This document shows, piece after piece, positions 47,886 through 59,380 of a stretch of 64,000 bases of DNA. Every line of letters starts with the position of its first letter. The stretch's first letter is position 1. The translations under genes and the position numbers were made by a program. The notes under the pieces are model-generated. The model was not told the origin of the DNA, did not search any database, and saw only the letters and a program-made list of their open reading frames with translations. Source of the stretch: Rhinopithecus roxellana (taxonomy: Eukaryota > Chordata > Mammalia > Primates > Cercopithecidae); the NCBI RefSeq assembly GCF_007565055.1, contig NC_044565.1, positions 45,891,711-45,955,710 on the forward strand, in the 5' to 3' direction.

Positions 47886-48118
47886 CAAAAGCTTACTTCT
47901 CAGAAGAGAGTGTACTCAGAAAAAGTGGGCTGGGCACATACCAAGATGTTGCAGAGCAAATATAAGGGATAATGGATGGATTTGACCCAGATAAAACGGG
48001 GAGTGAGTAGAAAGTGGAGGAAAGAGAGAAGCAGTTATGACTAAGGATTCCAGCCTGAGGAGTGTGAGGACAATAGGATCTGTTACATAAATAGAAACTA
48101 GAAGGGACAAAATAGGGT

Positions 48119-48422
48119 TTTGTTTTTGTTTTTGTTTTTGTTTTTAAGATGGAGTCTCACTCTGTCGCCAGCCTGGAGTGCAGTGGTGTGATCTCGGCTC
48201 ACTGCAGCCTCTGCCTCCTAGGTTCGGGGATTCTCCTGCCTCAGCCTCCCGAGTAGCTGGGACTACAGGTGCACACCACCATGCCCAGCTAATTTTTGTG
48301 TTTTTAGTAGAGATGGGGTTTCACCATGTTGGCCAGGATGATCTCAATCTCTTGACCTCGTGATCTTCCCGCCTCAGCCTCCCAAAGTGCTGGGATTACC
48401 AATGTGAGCCACCGCACCTGGC
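48119..48422 (-). mobile_element. AluS-like element
   Basis: Antisense, (GTTTTT)n tail, acaaaatag on both sides. Confidence 0.92.
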
Positions 48423-48453
48423 CAATGAACAAAATAGTTTTAAAGAGAAAGAT

Positions 48454-48748
48454 GGCCTGGGTGTGGTGGCTTGTAATCCCAGCACTTTGAGAGGCCAAGG
48501 TGGGTGGATCACTTGAGCCCAGGAGTTCAGTACCAGCTTGGGCCAAATGGTCACACCTCGTTCTACAGAAAATACAAAAATTAGCCTGGCATGGTGGTAC
48601 ACACCTGTAATCTTAGCTATTTGGTAGGCTGAGGGCTGAGGTCAGAGGATCACTTGGGCCTGGTAATGCAAGGCTGCAGTGAGCTGTGATTGTGCCACTG
48701 CACTCCAGTCGTGAGCAGCAGAGCCAGACCCTGTCTCAAAAAAAAAAG
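48454..48748 (+). mobile_element. Alu with small head deletion
   Basis: Sense, missing about 8 bp near the A box; inverted relative to the Alu 30 bp away. Confidence 0.88.
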
Positions 48749-49179
48749 AGAGAGATGTCTGACTCATTAAATACGAGTATGAAGTCACCAACCAACATAT
48801 AGATAAAATGATCTAAAAAGCAATTTGGTAATAAGTGACTTTTGTAGAGGTAATATTTAAAGCAACCTCAGTTTTGCCATCTCAAGCATATCTCAAATCA
48901 TTGCAAGAGGTGTCAATATAACTGAAATTTATAAAATTAATTTTAATGTAATAAAAACTTTAAAACTACCTATTAGGAGCACAGTACTCTGCTGTAGAAT
49001 AATTTGTTTCCTTACGGGACTTAAATATAGTCTAATACAGAGTTACTAATTAATGAAAGGCAGGTTGGTGAGCACTCTAATGAAGGTTTTTTAAAAGTCA
49101 TGCTTTATAAAAAGAGAAGAGGTAAACTAGAAGGAAAAATGAAGGTTTCTAAGAAGTGGAATTTGAATTGAATTTCAAT
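48749..49179. other. Intergenic sequence without recognised feature
   Basis: Nothing recognised. Confidence 0.5.
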
Positions 49180-49400
49180 ATAGAGAGCTAGTATTTGAGC
49201 TGGGCTTTAAAGGACAATTATAAAGGGAAAGGCAGTTTGTAGAGTAGGGACAGTTTTATCAATGGATGAAGAAGCCAGTAAGTAGAGGTCAGATTGTGTG
49301 GGAGTTTAGAATATGAGATTTAGGACTCTGACTTCATCCTGCATAGGATGGGAAGCATTGAAAAATACCCAGTGTTTCATGAAAACCAAAATTGAGTTGT
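49180..49400 (+). mobile_element. L2-like fragment
   Basis: gagctgggctttaaaggaca and later gcataggatgggaagcattg follow L2 order. Confidence 0.5.
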
Positions 49401-49599
49401 TGACTATAAATAGTTTTTTTAATACTGTGGTTATAAAATTTAATGCAATTGCCCAGGACTCATACCTAGAAGAGATGATTAAAAAAAAAAAAAGCAAACA
49501 TAAAAATTTATAGATCGTTATCATTTATGAGAACAGTTATAAATTGTCATAATATTATAGGAAAACCACATGGTCACCAGATGCAAAAAATGGTCCTGT

Positions 49600-49820
49600 T
49601 TTTCTTTTTCTTTTTTAGAGACAGGGTCTTGCTCTGTTGCCCAAGCTGGAGTGCAGTGGCAGGATCATAGTTCACTGTAGCCTCAAACTCCTGGGCTGAA
49701 GCGATCCTCCTGCCTCAGCCTTCTGAGGTGCTGGGACTACAAGCATGCACCAGCATGGCAGCCAATTTTGTTGTTGTTGCTGTTGTTTTAGAGACAGAGT
49801 CTTACTATGTTGCCCAGGCT
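49600..49820 (-). mobile_element. AluJ fragment
   Basis: Antisense, ends at gttgcccaggct; head lost. Confidence 0.85.
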
Positions 49821-50082
49821 AAAAAGAGACATTTCTTATAATTCAATATTCATGTCTTAATGTCCTAGAGAGTTTAGAATATCAGGAAATGTCCTTAACG
49901 TCACAAGTGGTATGTATCAAAAATTAGAAACATGTATACAACACTGGAAACATGGTCATTAAAGTCAGGAACAAAACAAGAATCACCAGTGTTCTGGATG
50001 TCCTAATCAGTATGATGAGATTAAAAAGGGATACAGGGAAAGAACAAAAATATTTGCAGATGATCACCTAAAAACCACTATT

Positions 50083-50289
50083 TATTTTTTAGACAGGGTC
50101 TGTCACTCAGGCAGTGATATAATCATAGCTTACTACAAGCTCGAATTCCTAGGCTCAAGGGATCCTGCCTCAGCCTCCCAAGTAGCTGGTACTACAGGCA
50201 TGCACTACCATGCCTGGTTAATTTTTTTTTTTTAGTAGAGGTGAGGTCTCGCTCTGTTGCCCAGGCGCTGATCTCAAACTCCTGGGAGG
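50083..50289 (-). mobile_element. Old Alu joined head-on to the next Alu
   Basis: Antisense; breaks off in ctcaaactcctgg where a sense Alu begins without spacer. Confidence 0.85.
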
Positions 50290-50537
50290 CTGAGGTGGGC
50301 GGATCACAAAGTCAGGAGTTCAAGACCAGCCTGGCCAACATGGCGAAAACCTGTCTCTGTTAAAAATACAAAAATTAGCCAGGTATAGTGGCAGGCGCCA
50401 GTAATCCCAGCTACTCAGGAGGCTGAGGCAGGAGAATTGCTCAAACCCGGGAGTTGGAGGTTGGAGTGAGCTGAGATCATGCTATTGTACTCCAGCCTCG
50501 GCAACAAGAGCAAGACTCCATCTCAAAAAACAAAAAA
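50284..50537 (+). mobile_element. 5'-truncated Alu at inverted junction
   Basis: Starts at gggaggctgaggtgggcgg, lacking the first 40 bp. Confidence 0.88.
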
Positions 50538-50543
50538 AACAGT

Positions 50544-50782
50544 CCCGGTGTGGTGGCTCACGCCTGTAATCCCAACACTTTGGGAGGCCAAAATGGGCAG
50601 ATCACTTGAGTCCAGGAGTTCAAGACCAGTCTGGGTGACATGGGGAAACCTCATCTCTACAAAAAAAATGCAAAAATCAGGAGGCTGAGGTGGGAGGATG
50701 GCTTAACCCTGAGACACAGGCGTTGCAATGAGCCAAGAGTGCACCACTGCACACCAGTCTAGACAACAGAATGAGACTATAA
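50544..50782 (+). mobile_element. Alu with internal deletion
   Basis: Sense; part of the linker and second half missing. Confidence 0.88.
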
Positions 50783-50826
<44 letters not shown>

Positions 50827-50829
50827 ATA
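50780..50829 (+). repeat. (GATA)n microsatellite
   Basis: About eleven tetranucleotide units grown from the preceding Alu tail. Confidence 0.95.
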
Positions 50830-50986
50830 AATAGTGGTTACAAAACAATTGGGACTAGTAAGTGAGCAGTAACAACATAAGTAAGCCAAAATAAATAGCT
50901 ATCTTCTCCTCAAGTTAAAAGCTGCCATCGTGTGAATTCATTTCCACTTTTTCAAAGCCGTCACTTTTTCCAGGCTTTGAAAAGCT

Positions 50987-51286
50987 GGCCGGGCGCGGTG
51001 GCTCAAGCCTGTAATCCCAGCACTTTGGGAGGCCGAGACGGGCGGATCATGAGGTCAGGAGATCGAGACCATCCTGGCTAATACGGTGAAACCCCGTCTC
51101 TACTAAAAAATACAAAAAACTAGCCGGGCGACGAGGTGGGCGCCTGTAGTCCCAGCTACTCGGGAGGCTGAGACAGGAGAATGGCGTGAACCCGGGAGGC
51201 GGAGCTTGCAGTGAGCTGAGATCCGGCCACTGCACTCCAGCCTGGGCGGCAGAGCAAGACTCCGTCTCAAAAAAAAAAAAAAAAAA
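50987..51286 (+). mobile_element. AluYR-like young element
   Basis: Sense; head ggctcaagcctg, tail atccggccactgcactccag; near-consensus for monkey young Alus. Confidence 0.94.
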
Positions 51287-52650
51287 GAAAAGCTAACCTC
51301 GGGACTACTTGCTGAGGTTAAATCTGTCCCAAAAAAGTACTCCAAGTCCATAAAGTCTTGCTTATCTCATCTTAAATTCCAGGCCCCTTAATTGAACACC
51401 CTTAAAATCCAATTCTAAGTGTGCTTCTCTGGCTCCTGATAGTCATGCTAACTTACTTCAGTTCCTTCGGTGTGTAATCGTTCCTTTCTTATCAGGGCCA
51501 ACACTTCCTAGGCAGATTATGCTGAGATGTTAACTCCAATTACCTTGGCCTGGCAGCCAGGAGAAGAACTGAGAACAATTGTGGAAGAGGGCTTTCTGTA
51601 ATGAAGGAAGTGCTTGCTCTTACTAGGAAGTGTGAGCCAGTTCTGGAAGCTCTTGAGTGTCCAGAGGTATCTACAGAGCCAAAATCCTCAGGGGCACCCA
51701 TCCCATGTTTCAAAGCTTCAGGCTGGTTTCCCCAACCAGGGCCCTGACTACATACTGGATCTCCCTAGGCTGAGCATTCAAATATCTTTAGAGCTCTGTG
51801 ACCATCAAATCCCATTTCTGCTCTTCCATTGCAGGAAATAAAAGCTTCTTTGTTAAGCTCCAGAGAAGACCCCTGGCTCCCACACTTAGCCTTTAACTGT
51901 TTAAGTGCTCTCAGTTTCTCATTATCCATCTGCAAGGCATTAATTGTCTTAGTAACAATTGGCCAGCTCTGCTGTCTTTGTAGGCATCGTATTCCCCCTA
52001 TCTTTTAAATGCCTGAATTGCACAGGCAAGAGGATTTCCCTTCTCTGGGATGTTTTCCTAGGTCACTGCTGGCTAAATCAGGACTCAAATGGCTGCTTTG
52101 TGCCAGGGACCAAATAAGCCATTCCCCAAAACCCATCTTACTATCTGTTTTCTTGCACCACTTGGTAAACCACCTATCTGTTTTGGTGCTCAGAGAAGCA
52201 GATGCCAAGAAGGAATTAGACATGCAAGATATTTATTGGGGAAAATGTTTGTGAAGGATAAAGTGGGAAGGCTCAGGAATTTGGCAGAGAGCCTTCAGAC
52301 TGTGGTACAGGCCTGACTTCTGTAAAAAGAAGAGAAGGAAATATTGGGTAGAAAGAGCCTGGACTACACTGTAGTTCTAAGACAGTCTCATCCAGGCTGA
52401 TGAGAAGTTTCACCAAGCCAAAGTTGCCCATTAGAGGAGTTCTGCATTGGGCAAGAAAGAACAAGTTTAGTACTCCTACTGTGCTCAGCCACTAGCTGGG
52501 GGCAACTCGAGATATTTGGCATTGATGTAAATGCATGGTAGTTCCAAAGGGGTGGCACTGACTACAGGCCGTCAGTGACCTGTAGTCCCCAGAGTAGGTT
52601 TCTCTTGAAGATCTGAGTGGAAACTTCTATGGCCACTGTCAAAACGCAAT
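51287..52650. other. Intergenic, probable old LTR/other repeat, unresolved
   Basis: 1.36 kb, higher G+C than its surroundings, with AATAAA at about 51837. Phrases such as agaagcagatgccaagaagg (52195) look repeat-derived, but I cannot name the family and see no coding frame. Confidence 0.35.
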
Positions 52651-52704
52651 CCAGGGTGACAGAGCAAGATTCCATCTCAAAAAAATTAAATAAATAAATA
52701 AAAA
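52650..52704 (+). mobile_element. Alu tail stub
   Basis: Only ccagggtgacagagcaagat onward to (AAAT)n. Confidence 0.8.
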
Positions 52705-53211
52705 GAGCTAATTATTTCCACAAAAAAATTGGAAAGGATCAGGGCAGAAAAGTTTGAGGAAGGGTGAAAGCCTAAAGAACAGCTACAGCTCTGGGTCTAC
52801 TTCCCAGTCCCATATAACCAAAGGACTGCCACCCCCCTACACACACTCATACCCACACACTCACCCACACATGCCCCTATAACACCACCACCACATCCCA
52901 GGATCCTGATTTATTTTCTAGAATGGGAGAGACTCTTGACTTGAGAACATTAGTCACAGTAGATAGTAGGGGATTGTGAAGCAGAGCTAAAGTGAGCATT
53001 AAGTGAAAGCCTGAATGCCAAACAGTGGGACCTCTAGCCTCCTTCTTCTGCCTCCTTCTAGAATACCTTTACCCAGGAAGGATATGGGGGAATCCCTGAA
53101 TGAACTATTACTGCCCCCTCTCTACTCCCTGCAAGAGAAAAAGACTTCTAAAAACTGGTATTTGGTGAGTGGTTGGAGAGGGACTATGATTGAAAGAGAA
53201 AGATCACCCTA
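52705..53211. other. Intergenic, with CA-rich low-complexity tract
   Basis: 52828-52900 is ACAC/CCAC-rich. Otherwise no feature. Confidence 0.5.
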
Positions 53212-53508
53212 GGCCGGGCGCGGTGGCTCAAGCCTGTAATCCCAGGACTTTGGGAGGCCGAGACGGGTGGATCATGAGGTCAGGAGATCGAGACCATCCT
53301 GGCTAACACGGTGAAACCCCGTCTCTACTAAAAATATAAAAACTAGCCGGGCGAGGTGGCGGGCGCCTGTAGTCCCAGCTACTCAGGAGGCTGAGGCAGG
53401 AGAATGGCGTAAACCCGGGAGGCGGAGCTTGCAGTGAGCTGAGATCTGGCCACTGCACTCCAGTCCGGGCGACAGAGCGAGACTCCGCCTCAAAAAAAAA
53501 AAAAAAAA
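53212..53508 (+). mobile_element. AluYR-like young element
   Basis: Sense; perfect 19-bp target duplication GAAAGAGAAAGATCACCCT at 53192-53210 and 53509-53527. Little diverged. Confidence 0.95.
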
Positions 53509-53559
53509 GAAAGAGAAAGATCACCCTGAAGAAGGCCAGAAGTCTATAGTTTTGCTCTT

Positions 53560-54070
53560 GAGAATAGAAAGCCAGATAGGGACCAAACCATGCAGAGCTT
53601 TGAATGGCGTCATAAAGAACTTTATCCTAAAAGAAATCAGGAACACTTGAAAGATGTCAAGGGAATATAATATGGTCAGATTTATTCCATGACTCTTACT
53701 CAGTGGTGTGTCAAGAACTGACTGCCTGGAGATAGAAATTAAGAGATCTCAGTCTGGGACTTTCAAAGATGTAATATAAGTCTGATATGGTAGCTGTTAA
53801 ATTGCCTGCTAAAGGGAATGTCAAATTGAGTAGTAAACTTCTAAGGAAAGTTTCATTCTTTGAATGGTTATTGAGAACCTGATATTTTTGACACCCTATG
53901 CTAGACTAGAGATACAATGGTGAGAAAAAAGCAGTTCCCTGGACTAATAGAGGTTTTTCATCTAGATGAGAAGACAGTTATTAATCAGAAATCATATAAA
54001 TATAAAGCTACAAGTATGACAGGTGCTACAATGGAAGGGTGCATGGTGCTATGAGTGTAATAGGATATAA
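53560..54070 (+). mobile_element. L2 pieces
   Basis: accatgcagagctttgaatg (53587) and later ttattgagaacctgatattt, gatacaatggtgagaaaa are L2-type phrases. Confidence 0.6.
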
Positions 54071-54640
54071 TGGATTCTCTGATTGTATTCCTAGCATCAA
54101 TTTTACCCATACCTCACAGAGTAACATTCATGGGATTTAGGTGGGATTAATGTAACTTCCAGTTCCAGGGATAGGCACTGATTTGCCCCAGAGAATCAGT
54201 GCTTGACATTCTCTATAACACAGAACTTTAGGTTTAGGGGTGGACATATGACCTAAATTAGTTTAATCACATTGAAACTGTGAAATATGTGAAAGAAACT
54301 GTCTTTTGATATGGACAAAGAACTACATAACCTGGGGAACTCCTGGCCACCATTTTATGATACAAAAGGAGTAAGCCTTAGGATAAATCTGACAGCAGAA
54401 AGAAAATTGAAAGGCAGAAGGAAATCAAGTTCTTGCTGATACTGTTAAGTCACTCAATCAAATCAACCTGAGGTTCACCTTATCTTCAGGCTTCTCATTT
54501 ATGTGAGCCAGTAAAATTCTCTTATCATTTAAACTAGTTTAAATTGGATTTTTTGGCAGTCGTAACATTCCAAGGAGGATTTGTTCGAATGTGGCTTTTG
54601 TCAAAGGAAAAAAAAACACACACCCTGGGGATTTGAACTA
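54071..54640. mobile_element. Unresolved old repeat within L2
   Basis: Splits two L2 parts. gtgagccagtaaaattctct and later agtttaaattggattttttg near 54500-54560 look like the end of a known mammalian repeat I cannot name. Confidence 0.35.
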
Positions 54641-54905
54641 GTTAGGGAGTCCAAGAAGGATCCTCCAAGGAAGTGATAATAGTGGCAACATTTAAAAGAT
54701 AAAATGAGAGTTATTAGGAGATGATTGGTGGGGAAGAAAGCTCCAGACAAAGAGAATACCTGTGCAAAGACACTACAGCAAGCGTGGGCATGAATCTGAA
54801 AAAAGAGTGTTTGGGTTCTAAGATGCAGCTGGAGAGGCAGGCAGAAGCAGGATAAAAAGGGCCTTTTAAGTCATTGAAAGGATTCTGGCCACTGAAATAT
54901 TTTTC
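54641..54905 (+). mobile_element. L2 continuation
   Basis: acctgtgcaaagacactaca and agggccttttaagtcattga fit the L2 3' region. Confidence 0.6.
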
Positions 54906-55009
54906 ATAATATATAGGGGTGGACAGTATACATCATATAATGCACATGACAGCACCTCACAACAAATTATCCAGCCCCAAATGCCAATGGTGTTTAGGTT
55001 GAAAAACTT

Positions 55010-56184
55010 TGCTCTAGGAAATTAACCTACAAAGATATTGGCACCCATAAAACAACTTTTGCACAATCATTTATTGTTTGAAATTACAAACCATTGGAAA
55101 TGACACAAATATACAAGAAATAAGTTAAATAAATTGGGGTACATCTATGCAGTTGATGCAGGATTTTTCTTGACCACTTTGACAGCCGGAGACCTCTGGC
55201 TGGCAACACCCCATCTACTCGGCTTGTGCTCAGACTCGAATCCTGCAGCTACCACGGCCTCAGCCCCTGGCAGGAGGGGGTGTGTGAGTGAGCGAGTGCA
55301 CGGCAAGAGTGGGCTCTCTGCGGGGCTTGTAGATGGACCAGGTGTGTCACATTGAGGGAAATGTGGCACCCAAACGGGGGCTCATGACCCCGAAGCCCCA
55401 GAAGGGGGTGTTACAGTATGCGAAGAGCTCTGTTAGTTCCACTGTCTGCAGCCCAATGGACAGTGGCATGTTAACAGCTCTATTAGTCCCATTGCCCCAC
55501 TCGGGCCCGTGGCTTCAGGACTGGCTCTGCCCCACTGCTGCTTCCCATCGCATTGTGTGGAGTGGTTGCCCTCCACCAGTAGAGGGCGAAGGGCCACCGT
55601 GTATACAGCCTTCTTTGTATCTGTGGTTGGTCCCGAGTTTTTGTTCCATGTCCAAGAATGAGGTTAGCTGACAAAGGGTGAGGAAGGTGGAGAAGAGTTT
55701 TATTTGAACTATGAAACAGCTCTCAGGGAAGAAAGGATGCAAGGGTGGTCCCTCACTCAAAGTCAGATGGTCTCTCTCTCAATGTGGCTAAGTCCAGGGC
55801 TTTTATGGGCTCAGAATGAGGGAGTGCATGCTGATTGGTTTGTGAGTATGCAAAAAAGGCTAAAACAACGGCACCATTCAAAGGTAGGCATGACGGTGTA
55901 AAAAAAACAATTAGGGAAGAGTAGGTATGTGTAAAATAGCTGAAGGGTGGGGATCAATCAGAAGAAAGCACGCCAAATGGGAAGAGAGGTTCTCAATCTG
56001 GTCTGTGGATTTATCCTGGATTTGTGACTAGCCTTTAAACTGCCCTCGGCTTGAAGGAATGGTTTCACCAGGAACCTGCCCCTGTCTGCCTAGGATTTGT
56101 TTGCCTCTTGCGGCTATCACAGTGGGATACTATGTAGCCATTAAGTAGAATGAGTTAGCTCTATACATACACTGACCCAAAAAA
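55010..56184 (+). mobile_element. L1 3' fragment split by a solo LTR
   Basis: Left piece ends ggggtacatctatgcagt (55153) and right piece resumes cagtgggatactatgtagcc (56120), rejoining into a familiar L1 phrase. Confidence 0.75.
55154..56119 (-). mobile_element. Solo LTR of an ERV class I-like element
   Basis: 966 bp, starts TG and ends CA, with a 4-bp target duplication CAGT (55150-55153 and 56120-56123), as for class I elements. On the minus strand it has a CCAAT (55834-55838), a CATAAAAG TATA-like box (about 55798-55808) and an AATAAA signal (55699-55704) in the right order for an LTR. No viral coding sequence is attached. Family not named. Confidence 0.8.
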
Positions 56185-56188
56185 GGCT

Positions 56189-56490
56189 GTCCCAGGTGCG
56201 GTGGCTCATGCCTGTAATCCCAGCATTGTGGGGGACTGAGGCAAGTGGATCACCTGAGGTTAGGAGTTTGAGACCAGCCTGACCAACATGGTGAAACCCC
56301 ATCTCTACTAAAAATACAAAAATTAGCTGGGCGTGGTGGTGGGTGCCTATAATCCCAGCTACTCAGGAGGATGAGGCAGGAGAATCGCTAGAACCCGGGA
56401 GGCGGAGGGTGAAGTGAGCTGAGATCACACCTCTGCACTCCAGCCTGGACTGTGTCTCAAAAAAAAAAAAAGAAAGAAAGAAAGAAAGAA
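56189..56490 (+). mobile_element. AluS-like element
   Basis: Sense, tail ending in (GAAA)n. Confidence 0.92.
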
Positions 56491-56509
56491 AAAAGTGGGG
56501 GTCAGGAGG

Positions 56510-56658
56510 TCAGATATGGTGGCTCACACCTGTAATCCCAGCACTTTGGGAGGTTAAGGCAGGCAGATCCTTAAGCTCAGGAGTTTGAGACCAGCCTGGG
56601 CACCAATATGTAGAGACCCTGTCTCAAAAAATACATAAAATAAAAAGGAAGAAAAAGA
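56510..56658 (+). mobile_element. Alu monomer (FLAM-like)
   Basis: Sense left monomer with its own A-rich tail. Confidence 0.82.
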
Positions 56659-56674
56659 ATAGTATTCCATTACA

Positions 56675-56787
56675 GTCATGTGTCCCTTAACAATGGGGAT
56701 ACTTTCTGAAAAATGCATCAGGTGATTTTTTGTTGTGTGAACATCATAGAATGTACCTAAACAAACCTAGATGGTGTAGCCTACTAC
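56675..56787. mobile_element. DNA-transposon fragment, family unresolved
   Basis: acagtcatgtgtcccttaac at the start and aaacctagatggtgtagcct at the end form a phrase repeated widely in primate DNA. Confidence 0.45.
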
Positions 56788-57056
56788 AGAGGTCCCCAAC
56801 CTTTTTGACACTAGGGACTGGTTTTGTGGAAGACAATTTTTCCACGGAAGGGGGGAGTTGGATTCTCATAAGGAGTGCACAAGTTAGACCCCTTGCATGT
56901 GCAGTTTACAATACGGTTCTCGCTCCTACGAGAATCTAATGCCCCTGCTCATCTGACAGGGGGCGGAGCTCAGGCCAAAATGCTGGCTCCCCCGCCACTC
57001 ACCTTCTGCTGTGCTGCCCAGTTCCTAACAGGCCCCGGACCACTACTGGACCACTA
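56788..57056. mobile_element. MER1-like hAT-Charlie element
   Basis: Starts cagaggtccccaaccttttt and ends in ttcctaacaggccccggacc plus a short decayed terminus, the two ends of MER1-type elements. Inserted in the previous element. Confidence 0.65.
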
Positions 57057-57364
57057 CATACACATTTATATATAGTTACCTGTATATGCATAGAATATCT
57101 CTGGAACAGGATTAGATACATACTTTGTGGACCCAGTGCAAAACAAAACTGCAGGGCCCTTGTTCAGAAACTTCTGAATTTCAAGTTAGTGATAGCAAAA
57201 CTTAAACCAAGTGCCTATCTGTACAGGTCACCTCCATGAAGCCAGCCCTGCTCTGGCAACATACACAGGAAAATGGAATAGAGGTGATTCCAAGAGGAAA
57301 ATTCCATGAGTGTCAGGAGACAAAGACTAAAAAAGAAGGCTTAGTTTTCACTATATACCTTTGC
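57057..57364. other. Intergenic, possibly old repeat
   Basis: 57120-57260 (gcagggcccttgttcagaaa) resembles an old DNA transposon, unnamed. Confidence 0.3.
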
Positions 57365-57683
57365 TTTTTTTTTTTTTTTTTTTTTTTTTTGAGACAGTCT
57401 CTCACTCTGTCACCCAGGCTGGAGTGCAGTGGTGCAATCTTGGCTTACTGCAACTTCTGCCTCCCTGGTTCAAGCGATTCTCCTGCCTCAGCCTCCCAAG
57501 TAGCTGGGATTACAGCGCGCGCCCCCCCCCCCCCCACCACGCCCAGCTGATTTTTATATTTTTAGTAGAGACGAGGTTTCACCGTATTGGCCAGGCTGGT
57601 CTCGATCTTATGACCTCCGGCAATCCGCCCGCCTCACCCTCCCAAAGTGCTGGGATTACAGGTGTGAGCCACCATGCCCAGCC
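57365..57683 (-). mobile_element. AluS-like element with C13 run
   Basis: Antisense; a run of 14 or so C's at about 57523-57536 replaces normal linker sequence. Confidence 0.92.
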
Positions 57684-58396
57684 TGTCTTTTTAATTTCAT
57701 ATGTGTAAAGGCATTAGTTATTCAAAACAACAAAAAAGGAAGATTGTGGGCTTATTTGGTTAACAACTCTTTGAAGTGGAACTTTGATGACTGCCTGAAT
57801 TAAAGAACAACTGCTGGGGAAAATGTGGTTGTGGGGAGCCCTCAGACTTGGGCAAGCACTGGGCCCTGTGCTTTGGAGAGGTCTGAAATCCATGGAATCA
57901 TGGGACTGCAGCCACGTGTAGCCCACTCTCCCTTTTTCAAACCATGCTGTGGGCACTCTAGAATTCCCTACCCCAAAAGCCAAGCCTGACTCCAGGGTCT
58001 GCATAATCCTCTTCCTAAGTTCAGTCTTCCTGAGGAATAACCAAAGGGTGAGGCTTGGACAGAAGGCTGGAGTGTCTAACATCAGGCTCAAAAATTGTGT
58101 GAAGCATTCTGACTCTTCCAAGGCAAAGATGTTATTTTCTCTAAGGTCAAAATACATTTTGTCCACATTCATCACATCGATTAACTGGCTCTATTGTTAT
58201 GTATTATATTGATTTAGTACATTTTGTGAGGTCTCCTGTAGATTTAAAAAAAGATGAATCCAGATTTTGAAATTATTTCTATCAGCATGTGTTCTGTACA
58301 CTGACCCACGTCGTAGTGTACTGCTGAAGGGTGTCCACACATAAGGGATCTGGTCAAAACATAAGCACGTTTTAACAAGACCATTGATTTGTTATG
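57684..58396. other. Intergenic sequence without recognised feature
   Basis: Unique-looking. Antisense open frames here (57714-58175) resemble nothing I know and lack signals. Confidence 0.4.
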
Positions 58397-58420
58397 ACTA
58401 CAACTCCCAAGATGCACTGC
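58397..58420 (+). promoter_or_regulatory. ZNF143/THAP11-like site upstream of PPP4R3B
   Basis: ACTACAACTCCCA followed by AGATGCACTGC closely resembles the long ZNF143 motif with its ACTACAA extension, differing in the central GM dinucleotide. A CCAAT lies near 58452. It sits about 1.3 kb upstream of the inferred PPP4R3B start, so it may mark another promoter, or it may be repeat-derived. Confidence 0.5.
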
Positions 58421-58540
58421 AGGGTCAGTGTGCGCTTCTCGCCTGGTTTTCACCAATCTGGCTAACGAGCTGCACCGAATTGGCAGCTGAACAAGCTGAG
58501 AGACTGTATTAAAGAACGAATATAGCGGGGGTGGGGAGCG

Positions 58541-58690
58541 GGCGTTTATGGTCCCAGCTACTCGGGAGGCTGAGGTGAGAGGCTCGCTTAAGCCCTGAAG
58601 GCTGAGGCTGCAGTGAGTCGAGATCGCGCCATTGCACTCCAGCCTGGGCGGCAGAAAGGAGACTATCAAAAACAACAACAAAACGAATAA
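58541..58690 (+). mobile_element. Alu monomer-like fragment
   Basis: ggtcccagctactcgggagg, then gtgagtcgagatcgcgccat, and an A-rich tail. CpG-rich, lacks most of the linker. Confidence 0.75.
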
Positions 58691-59380
58691 AGGGATTCTA
58701 CCAAGAGCGAGCTGGTACTGAAATAAACGACACGCTACTACGACCCAGCGCGTGACTATATCACCGCACAATGTGCGATAATAACCTCAATGCAGAGAGA
58801 ATTCCTCCTTCCCTTATTCAGTGCAGAATACCCCTATAGAGAACGCAGGAAATGCCCACGAGAAACTCGGAAGTATCAAAAAAAATCACAGATGTGTTAG
58901 GAAAGTAGCTCCCCGCCACTTCCCTAAACTTATCTGCAGATTTACTTTGCAAGGTTACAAAAAGAAGAGCACTGTATTTTCATGAAGCGGAAAATGTGCT
59001 TTTCAATCGCCAGCTACTAAGAGCCTTAACGGTGAGGCGCTCTGCGGAAAACAGGAATTCGTCAACACACTTTTGCACGAAATGCCTGGAGAGTCGTGTC
59101 CATGGACAATTCCTGGGCAAATGCTTAATTGTAACAGACTCCATAATGAGGTTTAGTGGGCTTCCATTCGGCTGAAAGGGCTCCACGGTTTTTCTTTTTC
59201 ACAGAAAGGTTTAAACTTTTTTTTCCCCCTCAGGCGGACGGAGTGAGCTTCCTTCCGTCAAGGTATGAAAGCACTTTTCCTTCCTTTCTGTCCCTGGTTA
59301 CTCCGCTTCAAGGCTACGTACTTCCCCGGTTTGCTTTGCTTCTTCCTCAGAGCTGAGTCGCTCGAAACGTCAAACCCTGT
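58691..59380. other. Proximal upstream region of PPP4R3B
   Basis: Unique, no Alu. G+C and CpG rise gradually to the island. A pyrimidine-rich stretch lies at about 59185-59230. Confidence 0.5.

Noticed and set aside
50780..50829. (GATA)n as a CRISPR-like or regulatory array
   Set aside because: A plain microsatellite grown from an Alu tail; no spacers.
55154..56119. A retroviral gene in the LTR region
   Set aside because: Only LTR sequence is present; frames are short and unrelated to known viral proteins, and the 4-bp duplication shows a solo LTR.
58541..58690. A structured RNA gene (7SL- or BC200-like) downstream of the ZNF143-type motif
   Set aside because: The sequence is a decayed Alu monomer, and I see no PSE or TATA at the right distance.
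57714..58771. Antisense frames of 153 and 175 codons
   Set aside because: The second contains Alu-derived peptide; neither shows splice, promoter or family features I know.
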